This document shows, in pieces, positions 26,384-35,058 of a stretch of DNA of 64,000 nucleotides. The stretch's first letter is position 1. Each line of letters opens with the position of its first letter. The stretch is from Pseudomonas sp. GCEP-101. GTDB taxonomy: Bacteria > Pseudomonadota > Gammaproteobacteria > Pseudomonadales > Pseudomonadaceae. The position numbers and the translations under genes were made by a program. Below the pieces are notes generated by a model that had not been told where the DNA came from, searched no databases, and saw nothing but the letters and a program-made list of their open reading frames with translations. The DNA lies in contig NZ_CP104011.1 of assembly GCF_025133575.1 (NCBI RefSeq), positions 248,001-312,000 of the forward strand. The letters run 5' to 3'.

Positions 26384-27049
26384 TCACGCCGCCGCTTTCA
26401 CCTGGCTGGCCGCCTGTCCGGCCGACTGCAGGATGTGCGGGTGATCGTCCAGGTAAGCCTTGATGCGCTTGGCGCTGCGCAGATCGCCCCAGGCCTTGCC
26501 GACCCAGCCCGCCAGCACGACGGAGAACAGGAACGCCAGCGCCCCGAGCAGGAAGCCGTAGAACGGCAACTTGACGATCAGCGCCGCCCACACCAACGCC
26601 CCACTCAACGGCAAGGCGACGCTGATGACCAGGGCACAGATGGCCTCGATCTCCTCCGGCCTGCCGATCTCTATGCGTGGGCACGGCCAGATCGGCGACA
26701 CCTTCAGGTACCTCGCCACGCTGCGCACCTCCTTGCGTTCCCACAGCCCCAGGCGGAACAGGCGCATCAGCGCCACCATCTGCTGCGGGTTGGCGCTGAT
26801 GCCCGAGGCGGTACGAAACTTCTCCAGCGCCAGTTCGCTGTCCAGGTAGGTCGCCAGCTCGCCGGTGGTCCGTGCGTCGTCGCGCATCTGCGCCAGCGCC
26901 TTTAGCCGCCCGCGGGAAAACGCCCCCGGCCGCACCTCCGGCGTCCGCCACAGGTACACCACCGCCTTGATCAGGGCAGCCGCGATCGTCACGAAGGCCG
27001 ATAAGCCTGCCAGCCCGGTAAACAGTAAATCCAACCAATCGGCCGCCAT
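26384..27049 (-). CDS. Membrane protein of unknown function
   Basis: A 221-residue protein I do not recognise. It has one hydrophobic segment near the N-terminus (about residues 8-30), a polar helical middle with many Arg and Glu (RGRLKALAQMRDDARTTGEL), and two or three close hydrophobic segments at about 140-190 (ALVISVALPLSGALVWAALIV, FYGFLLGALAFLFSVVLAGWVG), ending in a polar tail. ATG at 27049 follows GGAGG. The open frame extends far upstream but only as non-coding sequence. It is convergent with the chitobiase gene and divergent from the TPR transferase, with no shared theme. Confidence 0.75.
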   Translation of the reverse strand: MAADWLDLLFTGLAGLSAFVTIAAALIKAVVYLWRTPEVRPGAFSRGRLKALAQMRDDARTTGELATYLDSELALEKFRTASGISANPQQMVALMRLFRLGLWERKEVRSVARYLKVSPIWPCPRIEIGRPEEIEAICALVISVALPLSGALVWAALIVKLPFYGFLLGALAFLFSVVLAGWVGKAWGDLRSAKRIKAYLDDHPHILQSAGQAASQVKAAA

Positions 27050-27306
27050 GTCCGCGCCTCCTACAACCCGAAAGGCGGCACCGTGCCACGCCGCCCCGCG
27101 GGCTCTCCAGAGTCAGGACAGGAGTTGGGAAAGCTCCTGAGCGGTTTCGGAAATGACGGACAAACCAGGCCGATTTCCTTTGGCCCAGAAGTGAAGCCTG
27201 AGCCACGGACCAAGACAAGAACACTCCTACATCCACACCAGAAGTATCTCTGCCCCCCTCTGACAAAATGCCTCTTCTTGCCCCGGCAGCACTTAGATAT
27301 TTCGAC

Positions 27307-29385
27307 ATGAAGCGATCCTCCCGAACCCCGCCCGCGCGACCGATTCATCAGCGTCAGGGCACTCTCGTCCAGGCCACGTTTGCCCAGGTGACGGCGCTGT
27401 ATCAGAGCAACCAGTACGCGCAGGCGCTGGAGCTGTGCCGTACGAAGCTGCTGAAGCTGGCGCCGAAGCATCCGGGCGGGCTGCTCTATGCGGGGGTGAT
27501 CTGCTACCTGAACAACGATCTGGCGGAGTCGGAGCGCTACCTGAGGGCAGCGGCTACGGCCGGCAATAGCTTCGATGCCTATACCAACCTGGGGCTGACG
27601 CTGGCAGCCATGCATCGTCTGCCGGAGGCCGAGGACGCCTACCGCCGAGCGGTGGCGCTGAATCCCCGGGCAGCACAGGCCTGGAACAACCTGGGCAATA
27701 TCCTCAAGAACAGCTTCAGGCCCGAGCGTCGGCTCGAAGCGCTGGAGTGCTACCGGCGCGCCATTGCGGCCAAGCCGAACTACGCCAACGCCTACAACAA
27801 CCTGGGGCACGCACTCGATGCGATCCAGGGCGACAAGGTCGGTGCGGAAGAAAACTTCCGCGCGGCCATCGCGCATGACCACTCGTTCCTCCAGGCCATC
27901 CTCAACCTCGCGGACATCCTGGAACGAACCGGCCGGCCCGAGGAGGCCCTGGCACGACTGCGCCAGGCCCTCGCCCTGCAACCGGGCAACATCCAGCTGC
28001 TTGGGCGCACCATCAGCCTGCGCCGAACGCTGGCCGATTGGGACGCTACCCAGGGGCCGTCGATCGAGGACTTCCTCGCGGCCCTGCCGTCACGCACCTC
28101 CTCCGAATTCCAACCCCTGAGCCTGCTCGCCTGGCCGGAAATCGACGCCGCCCTGCAACGCCAGCTGGCGGGCGAATTCGGCCGCACGCGCTGGGCCGCA
28201 CAGTTGGCTGCCGAGCCCTTGGTACCCCGCGTCGCCACCGCACAGGACGGCCCGCTGCGGATCGGCTATCTCTCCGCCGACTTCCGCAACCACCCCGTGG
28301 CCCATCTGGTCACGCAGGTCATTGCCGCCCATGATCGCCAACGCTGCGAGGCGTTTCTCTATGCCTATGGGCCGGAGGTGGAAGACGAGGAGCGGCGCCA
28401 GCTGATGCAGGCCGCCGACCGCTTCACCGTCATCAGCCGCATGGATGACCTGGAGGCGGCGCAGCTCATCCGCGACGACCAGATCGACATCCTCGTCGAC
28501 CTGACCGGCTACACCACCCACGCCCGTCCCGGCATCTGCGCCCTGCGTCCGGCACCGGTGATCGCCTCGTGGATCGGCTACATCGGCACGCTGGGTGAGC
28601 CGCGCCTGGCCGACTACCTCATCGGCGACGCCATCGCCACGCCGGTTGCGCACGCCGGACAATTCAGCGAGGCGCTGGCGCTGATGCCGCAATGCTTCCA
28701 GCCCAACTGCCCGCTGACACCGCTGGCACCGCCGCCCGCACCTGCCGAGGAGCGGCTGCCGGAGGGCGCCATCGTGTTCTGCAGTTTCAACCAGGTATTC
28801 AAGATGACGCCGCAGCTGTGGGACGACTGGTGCGACATCCTCCGCGAGGTGCCCAATGGTGTGCTCTGGCTGGCGCCCGGTTCATCGGAACTGATCCGCA
28901 ACAACCTGTTGAAGGAAACGCAGAAACGCGGCATTGCGCCGGAGCGGGTCGTCTTCGCCGAACGCAAGCCGCTGGCCGAGCATCGCGCACGCCTGGCCCT
29001 GGCCGACATCGCGCTGGACACCCACCCCTACAACTCCGGCGCCACCGCGAGCGACACCCTGCGCGCCGGCGTTCCGCTGGTCACCTACCTGGGCGAGACC
29101 TTCGTCAGCCGCATGGCGGGCAGCCTGCTGCATGCGCTGGAGATGCCGGAACTCTGCGCCGCCAGCCGCGCGGACTACGTGCAGCTCGCCATCGCACTGG
29201 CCCACGACGCACCAAGGCGCAGTGCGATACGCCAACGGCTGAGTGAAAAGCTGAGCACCTCGATTCTCTACCAGCCGCAGCGATTCGCCGCGCAGCTGGA
29301 GCAGCTGTATCGCGCCATGCACGCACAGTCCGTGGCCGGCCAACGCGGCCTCATCGATCTGTCCCAACCCGTCACGTCCGCCTGA
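27307..29385 (+). CDS. TPR protein with O-GlcNAc-transferase-like (GT41) domain, copy 1
   Basis: A 692-residue protein. About seven TPR helical pairs fill roughly residues 20-240 (for example AYTNLGLTLAAMHRLPEAED and AWNNLGNIL). The C-terminal half matches the OGT/SPINDLY transferase: RIGYLSADFRNHPVAHLV, PAPVIASWIGYIGTLGEP, VFCSFNQVFKMTPQLWDDWC and NSGATASDTLRAGVPLVTYL followed by GETFVSRMAGSLL, where the nucleotide-sugar site lies. Bacterial relatives glycosylate Ser/Thr of adhesins, flagellin or EF-P-like targets; no target is coded nearby. The start is uncertain: ATG 27268 or 27307, neither with a good ribosome site; the second begins a basic KRSSRTPP tail. Confidence 0.88.
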   Translation: MKRSSRTPPARPIHQRQGTLVQATFAQVTALYQSNQYAQALELCRTKLLKLAPKHPGGLLYAGVICYLNNDLAESERYLRAAATAGNSFDAYTNLGLTLAAMHRLPEAEDAYRRAVALNPRAAQAWNNLGNILKNSFRPERRLEALECYRRAIAAKPNYANAYNNLGHALDAIQGDKVGAEENFRAAIAHDHSFLQAILNLADILERTGRPEEALARLRQALALQPGNIQLLGRTISLRRTLADWDATQGPSIEDFLAALPSRTSSEFQPLSLLAWPEIDAALQRQLAGEFGRTRWAAQLAAEPLVPRVATAQDGPLRIGYLSADFRNHPVAHLVTQVIAAHDRQRCEAFLYAYGPEVEDEERRQLMQAADRFTVISRMDDLEAAQLIRDDQIDILVDLTGYTTHARPGICALRPAPVIASWIGYIGTLGEPRLADYLIGDAIATPVAHAGQFSEALALMPQCFQPNCPLTPLAPPPAPAEERLPEGAIVFCSFNQVFKMTPQLWDDWCDILREVPNGVLWLAPGSSELIRNNLLKETQKRGIAPERVVFAERKPLAEHRARLALADIALDTHPYNSGATASDTLRAGVPLVTYLGETFVSRMAGSLLHALEMPELCAASRADYVQLAIALAHDAPRRSAIRQRLSEKLSTSILYQPQRFAAQLEQLYRAMHAQSVAGQRGLIDLSQPVTSA

Positions 29386-29436
29386 CAGCCCCGCAAGCCC
29401 CGCGCCGGAAACCTTGCCGCCACCTTCGGAGCCCCC

Positions 29437-31422
29437 ATGCGCCAGCCATCGCCCGCCAAGTCTCTGCCCTCCATCCTCGCGGCGCTTCAAGGGGGCGATG
29501 CGGCGCGCGGCGAAGCCCTGGCGCGACAAGCCCTGCGGATAACGCCCCGCAATGCCGACGTGCTGCACCTGTGCGGTGTCGCGTGCATCCGCCAAGGCAA
29601 GGCCGGCCAAGGGCGGGAGTTGATTCAGCGAGCCTTGGGCATCCGCAAGGACGCAACCTTCTACCTGAACCTGTCAGTGGCCGAGCAGGCGCTGGGCGAT
29701 CGTGCCGCGGAGGAGGCTGCCCTGCGCCACTGCCTGCGCCTGCAACCGGGCAACGCGCAGGCTGCCAACAACCTGGCGACCATTCTCATCGACGGTCGCC
29801 GTTTCGCGGAAGCGGAAACGCTCTGCCGCCAGGCCATCGCCAGCAACCCCGGCTACCTGTTCGCCTACATGAACCTCGGCGTCCTGCTGCGCGAGGTGGG
29901 CAACAGTCAGGCCGCGCTGCCGTTGCTCGAACAGGCACTGGCACAGCAGCCGGACCACACCGGCCTGCAACGGGAGCTGGCCAGGGTACTGGAAGCCCAG
30001 AAGCGCCACGCCGAAGCCGCCCACTGGTTCGCCAAGGCGCGCCGCTGGAGCGACCTGCAATTCATCCTGCGCACACTGGGTCGCTGGTCGCAACTGGCCG
30101 ATGTCGACGCAGCACTGCTGAACCAACTGGGGACGCCCGCGCAACCCGACATCACCCCGTGGGGGCTGATCAACCTGCCCGGCCTCTCGCCCGAACAACA
30201 CCGCGACGCAGGCCGGCGCTACGCCGAGGCCAACTGGCCCCGCGCCCTGGCCGCGCCGCCCCTGGCCGGCGAGCCGGCAGCGGGCGAGCGTTTGCGCATC
30301 GGCTACCTGTCCAGCGACTTCTACGCCCACGCCACGCTGCACCTGATGATGGGCGTGCTGGAGGCCCACGACCGGGCCAAGGTGGAGGTTCACCTGTTCG
30401 ACTACAGCCCGTCCCGCGAGGACTACTTCACCCGCCGCCTGGCCGCCACCGGCCTGCCGCGTCACGACCTGCGCGAGCTGTCCGACGAGGCGGCGGCGCA
30501 GCTGATCGCCGAGCAGCGCGTGCACATCCTGGTGGACCTCAAGGGCTACACCACCGGCGCCCGCCAGGGCATCACCGCCCTGCGCCCGGCGCCGGTGATC
30601 GTCAACTGGCTGGGCTACCCGGGCAGCCTCGGCCACCCGCGGCTGGCCGATTACCTGATCGGCGACCCGACGGTGACGCCCGCCGAACATGCCGGGCACT
30701 TCAGCGAGACGCTGGCGTGGATGCCGCACAGCTACCAGCCCAACGACCGCGACCGCCCGCTGGAGGCAAGCGTCAGTCGCGCCGAAGCGGGGCTGCCGGA
30801 GAAGGGCGTGGTGTTCTGCAGCTTCAACCAGTTGCTCAAGCTCAACCCGAGCGAGTTCGACCTCTGGTGCCGCCTGCTGCGCGAGGTGCCGGGCAGCGTG
30901 CTCTGGCTGCTGCAGCCCGAGGCGCAGGAAGCCTGCGACAACCTGCGGCGAGAGGCCGTGGCGCGCGGCGTCGATGCCGCGCGGCTGGTGTTCGCCCCGC
31001 GCCTGAAGCAGGACGAGCACCTGGCGCGGCTGGCCCTGGCCGACCTGGCGCTGGACAGTTTCCCCTGCACCTCGCACACCACCGCCAGCGATGCGCTATG
31101 GGTGGGCGTGCCACTGCTGACCCGGTTGGGCGAGACCTTTACCAGCCGCGTGGCGGGCAGCCTGCTCAGGGCACACGGCTTCGACGAACTGGTGGCGACC
31201 GATGCGCAGGACTATTTCGAGCGGCTGAAGGCGCTGGCGCTGGACGATGCTAAACGCCATGCGCTGCGCCGGCGGCTGGGCGCGGGGCGCATGACATCGC
31301 CGCTGTTCGACACGGCGCGCTTCACCGTCGATCTGGAAGCCCTGTATCGGGCGATCTGGGCGCACCATGGCGCGAACCCCGACGACCGCGCACCGGTAGT
31401 GGTTGCGGCGCCATCCCTGTAG
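29437..31422 (+). CDS. TPR protein with O-GlcNAc-transferase-like (GT41) domain, copy 2
   Basis: A 661-residue tandem paralogue of the preceding gene, 51 nt downstream. TPR units cover about residues 10-190; the transferase part begins at RIGYLSSDFYAHATLHLMMG and contains APVIVNWLGYPGSLGHPRL, VFCSFNQLLKLNPSEFDLWC and TSHTTASDALWVGVPLLTRL then GETFTSRVAGSLL. The residues shared with human OGT in the UDP-sugar site (the H of DFYAH or HP, K near FNQLLK, the TTASD helix) are kept in both copies. Two different enzymes side by side suggest two protein targets or sequential action. It ends inside a REP element. Confidence 0.88.
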   Translation: MRQPSPAKSLPSILAALQGGDAARGEALARQALRITPRNADVLHLCGVACIRQGKAGQGRELIQRALGIRKDATFYLNLSVAEQALGDRAAEEAALRHCLRLQPGNAQAANNLATILIDGRRFAEAETLCRQAIASNPGYLFAYMNLGVLLREVGNSQAALPLLEQALAQQPDHTGLQRELARVLEAQKRHAEAAHWFAKARRWSDLQFILRTLGRWSQLADVDAALLNQLGTPAQPDITPWGLINLPGLSPEQHRDAGRRYAEANWPRALAAPPLAGEPAAGERLRIGYLSSDFYAHATLHLMMGVLEAHDRAKVEVHLFDYSPSREDYFTRRLAATGLPRHDLRELSDEAAAQLIAEQRVHILVDLKGYTTGARQGITALRPAPVIVNWLGYPGSLGHPRLADYLIGDPTVTPAEHAGHFSETLAWMPHSYQPNDRDRPLEASVSRAEAGLPEKGVVFCSFNQLLKLNPSEFDLWCRLLREVPGSVLWLLQPEAQEACDNLRREAVARGVDAARLVFAPRLKQDEHLARLALADLALDSFPCTSHTTASDALWVGVPLLTRLGETFTSRVAGSLLRAHGFDELVATDAQDYFERLKALALDDAKRHALRRRLGAGRMTSPLFDTARFTVDLEALYRAIWAHHGANPDDRAPVVVAAPSL

Positions 31423-31497
31423 GAGCGAGCTTGCTCGCGAACCCGCCCAGCGTCGGCCTTGCCGACGGATCGCGGGCATGGCCCGCTCCTACAGGGA
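31419..31497. repeat. REP doublet
   Basis: TAGGAGCGAGCTTGCTCGCG and GCGGGCATGGCCCGCTCCTA arms between the transferase and ecotin genes; the first overlaps the transferase stop codon (31420-31422). Confidence 0.82.
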
Positions 31498-31504
31498 GGG
31501 CAGG

Positions 31505-31987
31505 TTATTCGGCGCGAGCGTGTTCGACCTTGTCCGAGGCCGACCAGAGGCGGTAGCGGACTTCGACATCCTTCGGCGCATAGATCACGATCGGCAGCTT
31601 GCTGTTGTAGCGCAGCACGAAGCCCTCGCCGACCACCGGGACGAAGTCCTGGCGGGTCTTGCCATCGGGGCAGGCCATCAGGGTGCTGGCCGGGCCGCTG
31701 ACCTTGTCCAGGCGGTAGTAGGAGTAGCCCCAGCCTTCCAGGGTCTTCTCTTCCAGGGTGCCGCCCAGGCGCTGACGGTTGCAGTCGACGGTCAGCGTCT
31801 TGCCGGCGAGGATCTCGACCTTGAAGTTCTCTTCCTGCGCCTGCTGGGGCAGATGGATGACCTGGCGCACGAAGCCGTCTTCGGCCTTGGGATAGGGCGC
31901 GACGTCTTCCAGTTTGGCGGCGTTGGCCAGGGTGGCGGTGGCGCTGAGCAGCAGCGCGGTGGGGACGATGAAACGTACGAACGGCAT
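31505..31987 (-). CDS. eco: Ecotin, periplasmic serine protease inhibitor
   Basis: A 160-residue ecotin. A signal peptide of about 23 residues ([13 protein letters not shown]) leads to the mature protein [20 protein letters not shown]. The reactive loop is seen as PASTLMACP with Met104 at P1 and Cys106 bonding to Cys69 (TVDCNRQ), as in E. coli ecotin. Such dimers inhibit trypsin-like proteases, including neutrophil elastase. ATG at 31987 follows AAGGAGG. It stands alone in a minus-strand gene between the transferases and the DUF533 pair. Confidence 0.95.
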   Translation of the reverse strand: MPFVRFIVPTALLLSATATLANAAKLEDVAPYPKAEDGFVRQVIHLPQQAQEENFKVEILAGKTLTVDCNRQRLGGTLEEKTLEGWGYSYYRLDKVSGPASTLMACPDGKTRQDFVPVVGEGFVLRYNSKLPIVIYAPKDVEVRYRLWSASDKVEHARAE

Positions 31988-32096
31988 GAAGCCTCCTTGC
32001 AGAAATGAACAACGAACGCCCCGCACGGGTGCGTTCGTCCGAGCGCTCTGACCGTCAGATTGTACGAATGCTCCTAAGGCCCCGCGCTGAGTTGTA

Positions 32097-32816
32097 TCAA
32101 GCTACTTCGCCGCCGGCCTTGGCCTGCTGTTCCAGGTGGGCCTGGAGTTCCGGGGCAAGGCCGAGATGATAGGCGAGTTCGTCCAGGTAGGTGCGCTCCG
32201 CCCCCTGCTGGTCGTCCACCAGCATCACACTGACCAGGTACATCTCGGCGGCCACCGCCGGATCGCCCTGGGCGGACTCGGCGACCTCCGCGGCGTCCAG
32301 CGGCTTGCGCACCTCGGCGTCGAGCCAGTCCTGCAGCTCCGGTTCGTCGGTGTGGCGGGCGATTTCCCCCTGGATGGCGGTCTTTTCCTTCTCATCGATA
32401 CGACCGTCGGCCTTGGCGGCGGCGATCATGGCACGCAGGATCCCATGGCTGTGGGCTTCGGCGTCCGGGCCGGAGAGCTGATCCACGGTGGTCAGCGACG
32501 GCTGCTGCGAGGGATTGGCGTTCTGCTGGCGTTGCCAGTTCTGGTAGGCCTGGAAGGCCATCATCCCCAGCGAGGCCAGCATCGCGTAGTTGACGCCGCC
32601 GCTGCGTCCCTGGGGCGCGCCGCCCCGGCTGGAGCCGCCGCCGAGCATGCTGCCCAGTACGTCGCCCAGGCCACCGCTGGCGCCGCCGGAGGCTCCGCCG
32701 AGCAAGCCGCCCAGCAATCCACCGAGACCACCCAGGCCTCCTGCACCGCCGCCCTGTTGCGTCTGGGCGCCCTGCCCGGCGCGCAGCAGTTGTTCCAGTA
32801 GGTCCGCCGTGTTCAT
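32097..32816 (-). CDS. DUF533 (YebE-like) tellurite-resistance-type protein, copy 1
   Basis: A 239-residue membrane-associated protein. Residues 20-60 are extremely Gly-rich ([20 protein letters not shown]). A short hydrophobic helix ([19 protein letters not shown]) and then a TerB-like helical domain follow: [70 protein letters not shown]533 proteins such as YebE are linked to envelope stress, but the molecular job is unknown. ATG at 32816 follows GAGGG. A second copy lies 112 bp upstream on the same strand. Confidence 0.87.
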   Translation of the reverse strand: MNTADLLEQLLRAGQGAQTQQGGGAGGLGGLGGLLGGLLGGASGGASGGLGDVLGSMLGGGSSRGGAPQGRSGGVNYAMLASLGMMAFQAYQNWQRQQNANPSQQPSLTTVDQLSGPDAEAHSHGILRAMIAAAKADGRIDEKEKTAIQGEIARHTDEPELQDWLDAEVRKPLDAAEVAESAQGDPAVAAEMYLVSVMLVDDQQGAERTYLDELAYHLGLAPELQAHLEQQAKAGGEVA

Positions 32817-32928
32817 CAGATGTCCCTCGCTAACACCGGTGTGCGTTGGGCAACGATAGCCCCGCCACACCGATGCGCCAGCGCCGTTCGCCGGGCCGGG
32901 CGAACGGCGTGCGACGACCGCCGCGAGG

Positions 32929-33642
32929 TCAGGCGGGGACCGCGTCCAGGGCCTTCTGCGCCTGGGCTTCCAGTTCGACCTTGAGACCAGCGTCGAGGCT
33001 CAGCTGGCGGGCCAGCTCGTCAAGGTAGGCGCGCTCCATGTAGCTGGTCTCGTCGACCATCAACAGGCTGGCCAGGTACATCTCGGCGGCCATTTCCGCG
33101 CTGGTGGCGGCGCGGGCGACGTCGGCCGGGTCCAGCGGCTTGGCCAGCTCGCGGTCGAGCCAGCCCTGCAATTCGAGGTCGCCGGTGAGCTTGGCGATTT
33201 CGCCGTCGATCAGCTGGCGTTCGCGATCATCGATATGGCCGTCGGCCTTGGCGGCTGCGACGATGGCACGGAGGATGGCGTGGCTGTGCTGCTCGGCCTG
33301 CGCCGGGGGCAGCCGGTCGACGGTCTGCGGCTCGCCGCGCGGGGCGCTGGCCTGCTTCTGCTGCCAGTTGCCGTAGGCCTTGTAGGCGAGCACGCCAAGC
33401 GCCGCGAGACCGCCGTAGGTGACGACCTTGCCGCCCATCTTGCGCGCCTTCTTGCTGCCCAGCAGCAGGCCCAGCGCGCCCGCCGCGAGGGCGCCGCCAC
33501 CGGCGCCGGAGAGCAGGCTGCCCAGGTCCAGGCCGGCACTTTTACTGGATTGCTGGCCGCTCTCCTGCCGGGCAACGCCCTTGTTCTGCAGGAGGTCCTG
33601 GCCGGATCTGAGGAGTTGGTCGAGCAGGCCGCGCGTGTTCAT
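32929..33642 (-). CDS. DUF533 (YebE-like) protein, copy 2
   Basis: A 237-residue paralogue of the gene at 32097-32816, with the same TerB-like domain (HSHAILRAIVAAAKADGHID, AAEMYLASLLMVDETSYMER, YLDELARQLSL) but a different N-terminal half: the Gly-rich tract is replaced by LDLGSLLSGAGGGALAAGAL and a basic SKKARKMGGK before the hydrophobic VVTYGGLAALGVLAYKAYG. This version is closer to typical YebE. ATG at 33642 follows GGAGA. The pair appears to be an old tandem duplication whose N-termini have diverged. Confidence 0.87.
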   Translation of the reverse strand: MNTRGLLDQLLRSGQDLLQNKGVARQESGQQSSKSAGLDLGSLLSGAGGGALAAGALGLLLGSKKARKMGGKVVTYGGLAALGVLAYKAYGNWQQKQASAPRGEPQTVDRLPPAQAEQHSHAILRAIVAAAKADGHIDDRERQLIDGEIAKLTGDLELQGWLDRELAKPLDPADVARAATSAEMAAEMYLASLLMVDETSYMERAYLDELARQLSLDAGLKVELEAQAQKALDAVPA

Positions 33643-33774
33643 GGCGATCTCCACTGTCTATCGAAAAAGGTGGATTCCGACTCTAGCCCGACGCGCCCGC
33701 CAGACGCAGCAACAGTGTGCTTCCGGATATTGCGGGCTCGTGTCGGCGTGTCCGCAGGGCAAACAGGCCGCTTT

Positions 33775-33793
33775 CATTCGATTTAAAAGAATG
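33775..33793. promoter_or_regulatory. Imperfect LysR-type palindrome upstream of the LysR gene
   Basis: CATTCGATTTAAAAGAATG differs by two bases from the perfect palindrome at 34941-34959. It lies about 100 bp upstream of the LysR start codon, a position suited to autoregulation. Confidence 0.55.
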
Positions 33794-33891
33794 CTCCTAT
33801 AGATTTTCGATAATCAATAATGAAAAGCGCCCTGCCCGCTCTAGACAGCGGCTCCGAGCGCTCCACCGACTTCGCAAGCGGTCCACCGCCC

Positions 33892-34803
33892 ATGATGACG
33901 CTCCGCCAGATACGCCATTTCATCGCCGTCGCCGAGACCGGCTCGATCTCCGCTGCCGCCCAGGCGGTGTTCATTTCCCAGTCCACCCTGACCCTCGCCA
34001 TCCAGCAGCTGGAGGAGGAGATCGGCGTGCGCCTGTTCGACCGCCACGCCAAGGGCATGACCCTGACCCACCAGGGCCACCAGTTCCTGCGCCAGGCGCA
34101 CCTGATCCTGGCCACGGTGGAGAACGCCAAGCGCAGCCTGCAGCAGAGCACCGACCAGGTGGCCGGCAGCCTGACCATCGGCGTGACCAGCCTGGTGGCG
34201 GGCTACTACCTGGCGGACCTGATCAACCGTTTCCAGCGCGCCTACCCCAACGTGCAGACCCGCGTGGTGGAGGACGAGCGCCCGTACATCGAGCACCTGC
34301 TGGTGAGCGGCGAGATCGACGTCGGCGTGCTGATCCTCTCCAACCTGGAAGACCGCCACGCCCTGCAGACCGAAGTGCTGACCCATTCGCCCCACCGCCT
34401 CTGGCTGCCGGCGCAGCACCCCTTGCTGGAGCGCGACAGCATCGCCCTGGCGGATGTGGCCGGCGAGCCGTTGATCCAGCTGAACGCCGACGAAATGGGC
34501 CTGCACACCCAGCGCATCTGGTCCCGCGCGGGGCTGGTGCCGCAGGTGACGCTGCGCACGGCGTCGGTGGAGGCGGTGCGAAGCCTGGTGGCGGCGGGCC
34601 TGGGCTTGTCGATCCAGCCGGACATGACCTACCGCCCCTGGTCGCTGGAGGGCGACATCATCGAGGCGCGGCCGCTGGTCGACCTCTCCGAGCCCTTGGA
34701 CGTGGGGCTGGCCTGGCGCCGCGGCACCGCGCGGCCGCCGCTGGTAGACCCGTTCCTCACCGTGGCCCGCGAGCAGCCCAACGCGAAGAAGCTGTCGATC
34801 TGA
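33892..34803 (+). CDS. LysR family transcriptional regulator of the polyamine locus
   Basis: A 303-residue LysR protein. DNA-binding part: MTLRQIRHFIAVAETGSISA, QAVFISQSTLTLAIQQLEEE, IGVRLFDRHAKGM. The effector domain starts at GSLTIGVTSLVAGYYL. The ATG at 33892 or 33895 puts the HTH at the usual distance; an ATG at 33820 would add 24 residues unlike the family. It is upstream of, and in line with, the aldehyde dehydrogenase and YdcSTUV-like genes. The perfect CATTCGATT-T-AATCGAATG palindrome before the first dehydrogenase (with a diverged copy before this gene) fits the LysR T-N11-A pattern, so it probably controls the polyamine genes. Confidence 0.9.
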   Translation: MMTLRQIRHFIAVAETGSISAAAQAVFISQSTLTLAIQQLEEEIGVRLFDRHAKGMTLTHQGHQFLRQAHLILATVENAKRSLQQSTDQVAGSLTIGVTSLVAGYYLADLINRFQRAYPNVQTRVVEDERPYIEHLLVSGEIDVGVLILSNLEDRHALQTEVLTHSPHRLWLPAQHPLLERDSIALADVAGEPLIQLNADEMGLHTQRIWSRAGLVPQVTLRTASVEAVRSLVAAGLGLSIQPDMTYRPWSLEGDIIEARPLVDLSEPLDVGLAWRRGTARPPLVDPFLTVAREQPNAKKLSI

Positions 34804-34828
34804 GGAGATCCCAACGACTCCGAGTCAT

Positions 34829-34918
34829 CGTAGGACGCATAACCGTTTGCGGTTATCCGCCGGCAATACTCGGAGCGGCGCCGATGGCGGATAACGCTGC
34901 CGCGTTATGCGCCTTACG
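34829..34918. repeat. Inverted repeat, GTAGGACGCATAAC type
   Basis: CGTAGGACGCATAACC is mirrored by CGCGTTATGCGCCTTACG across about 90 bp, with inner GGTTATCCGCC / GGCGGATAACG arms. It occupies most of the gap between LysR and aldehyde dehydrogenase. Confidence 0.72.
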
Positions 34919-34940
34919 GGTTCGGTGCAGCAGAGCCCGC

Positions 34941-34959
34941 CATTCGATTTAATCGAATG
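34941..34959. promoter_or_regulatory. Perfect 19-bp LysR-type palindrome
   Basis: CATTCGATT-T-AATCGAATG is a perfect inverted repeat about 100 bp before the aldehyde dehydrogenase start. The core ATTCGATTTAATCGAAT matches the T-N11-A rule for LysR proteins. Confidence 0.65.
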
Positions 34960-35058
34960 CCACTTTCAGTAATTAGAATTTGTCGACCCCACGCCCGGAC
35001 TCTAGTCTCTGCCCTCATGCAAGGGCCAGCTCCGGGACCGCCCCACCGGAGCACGCAC

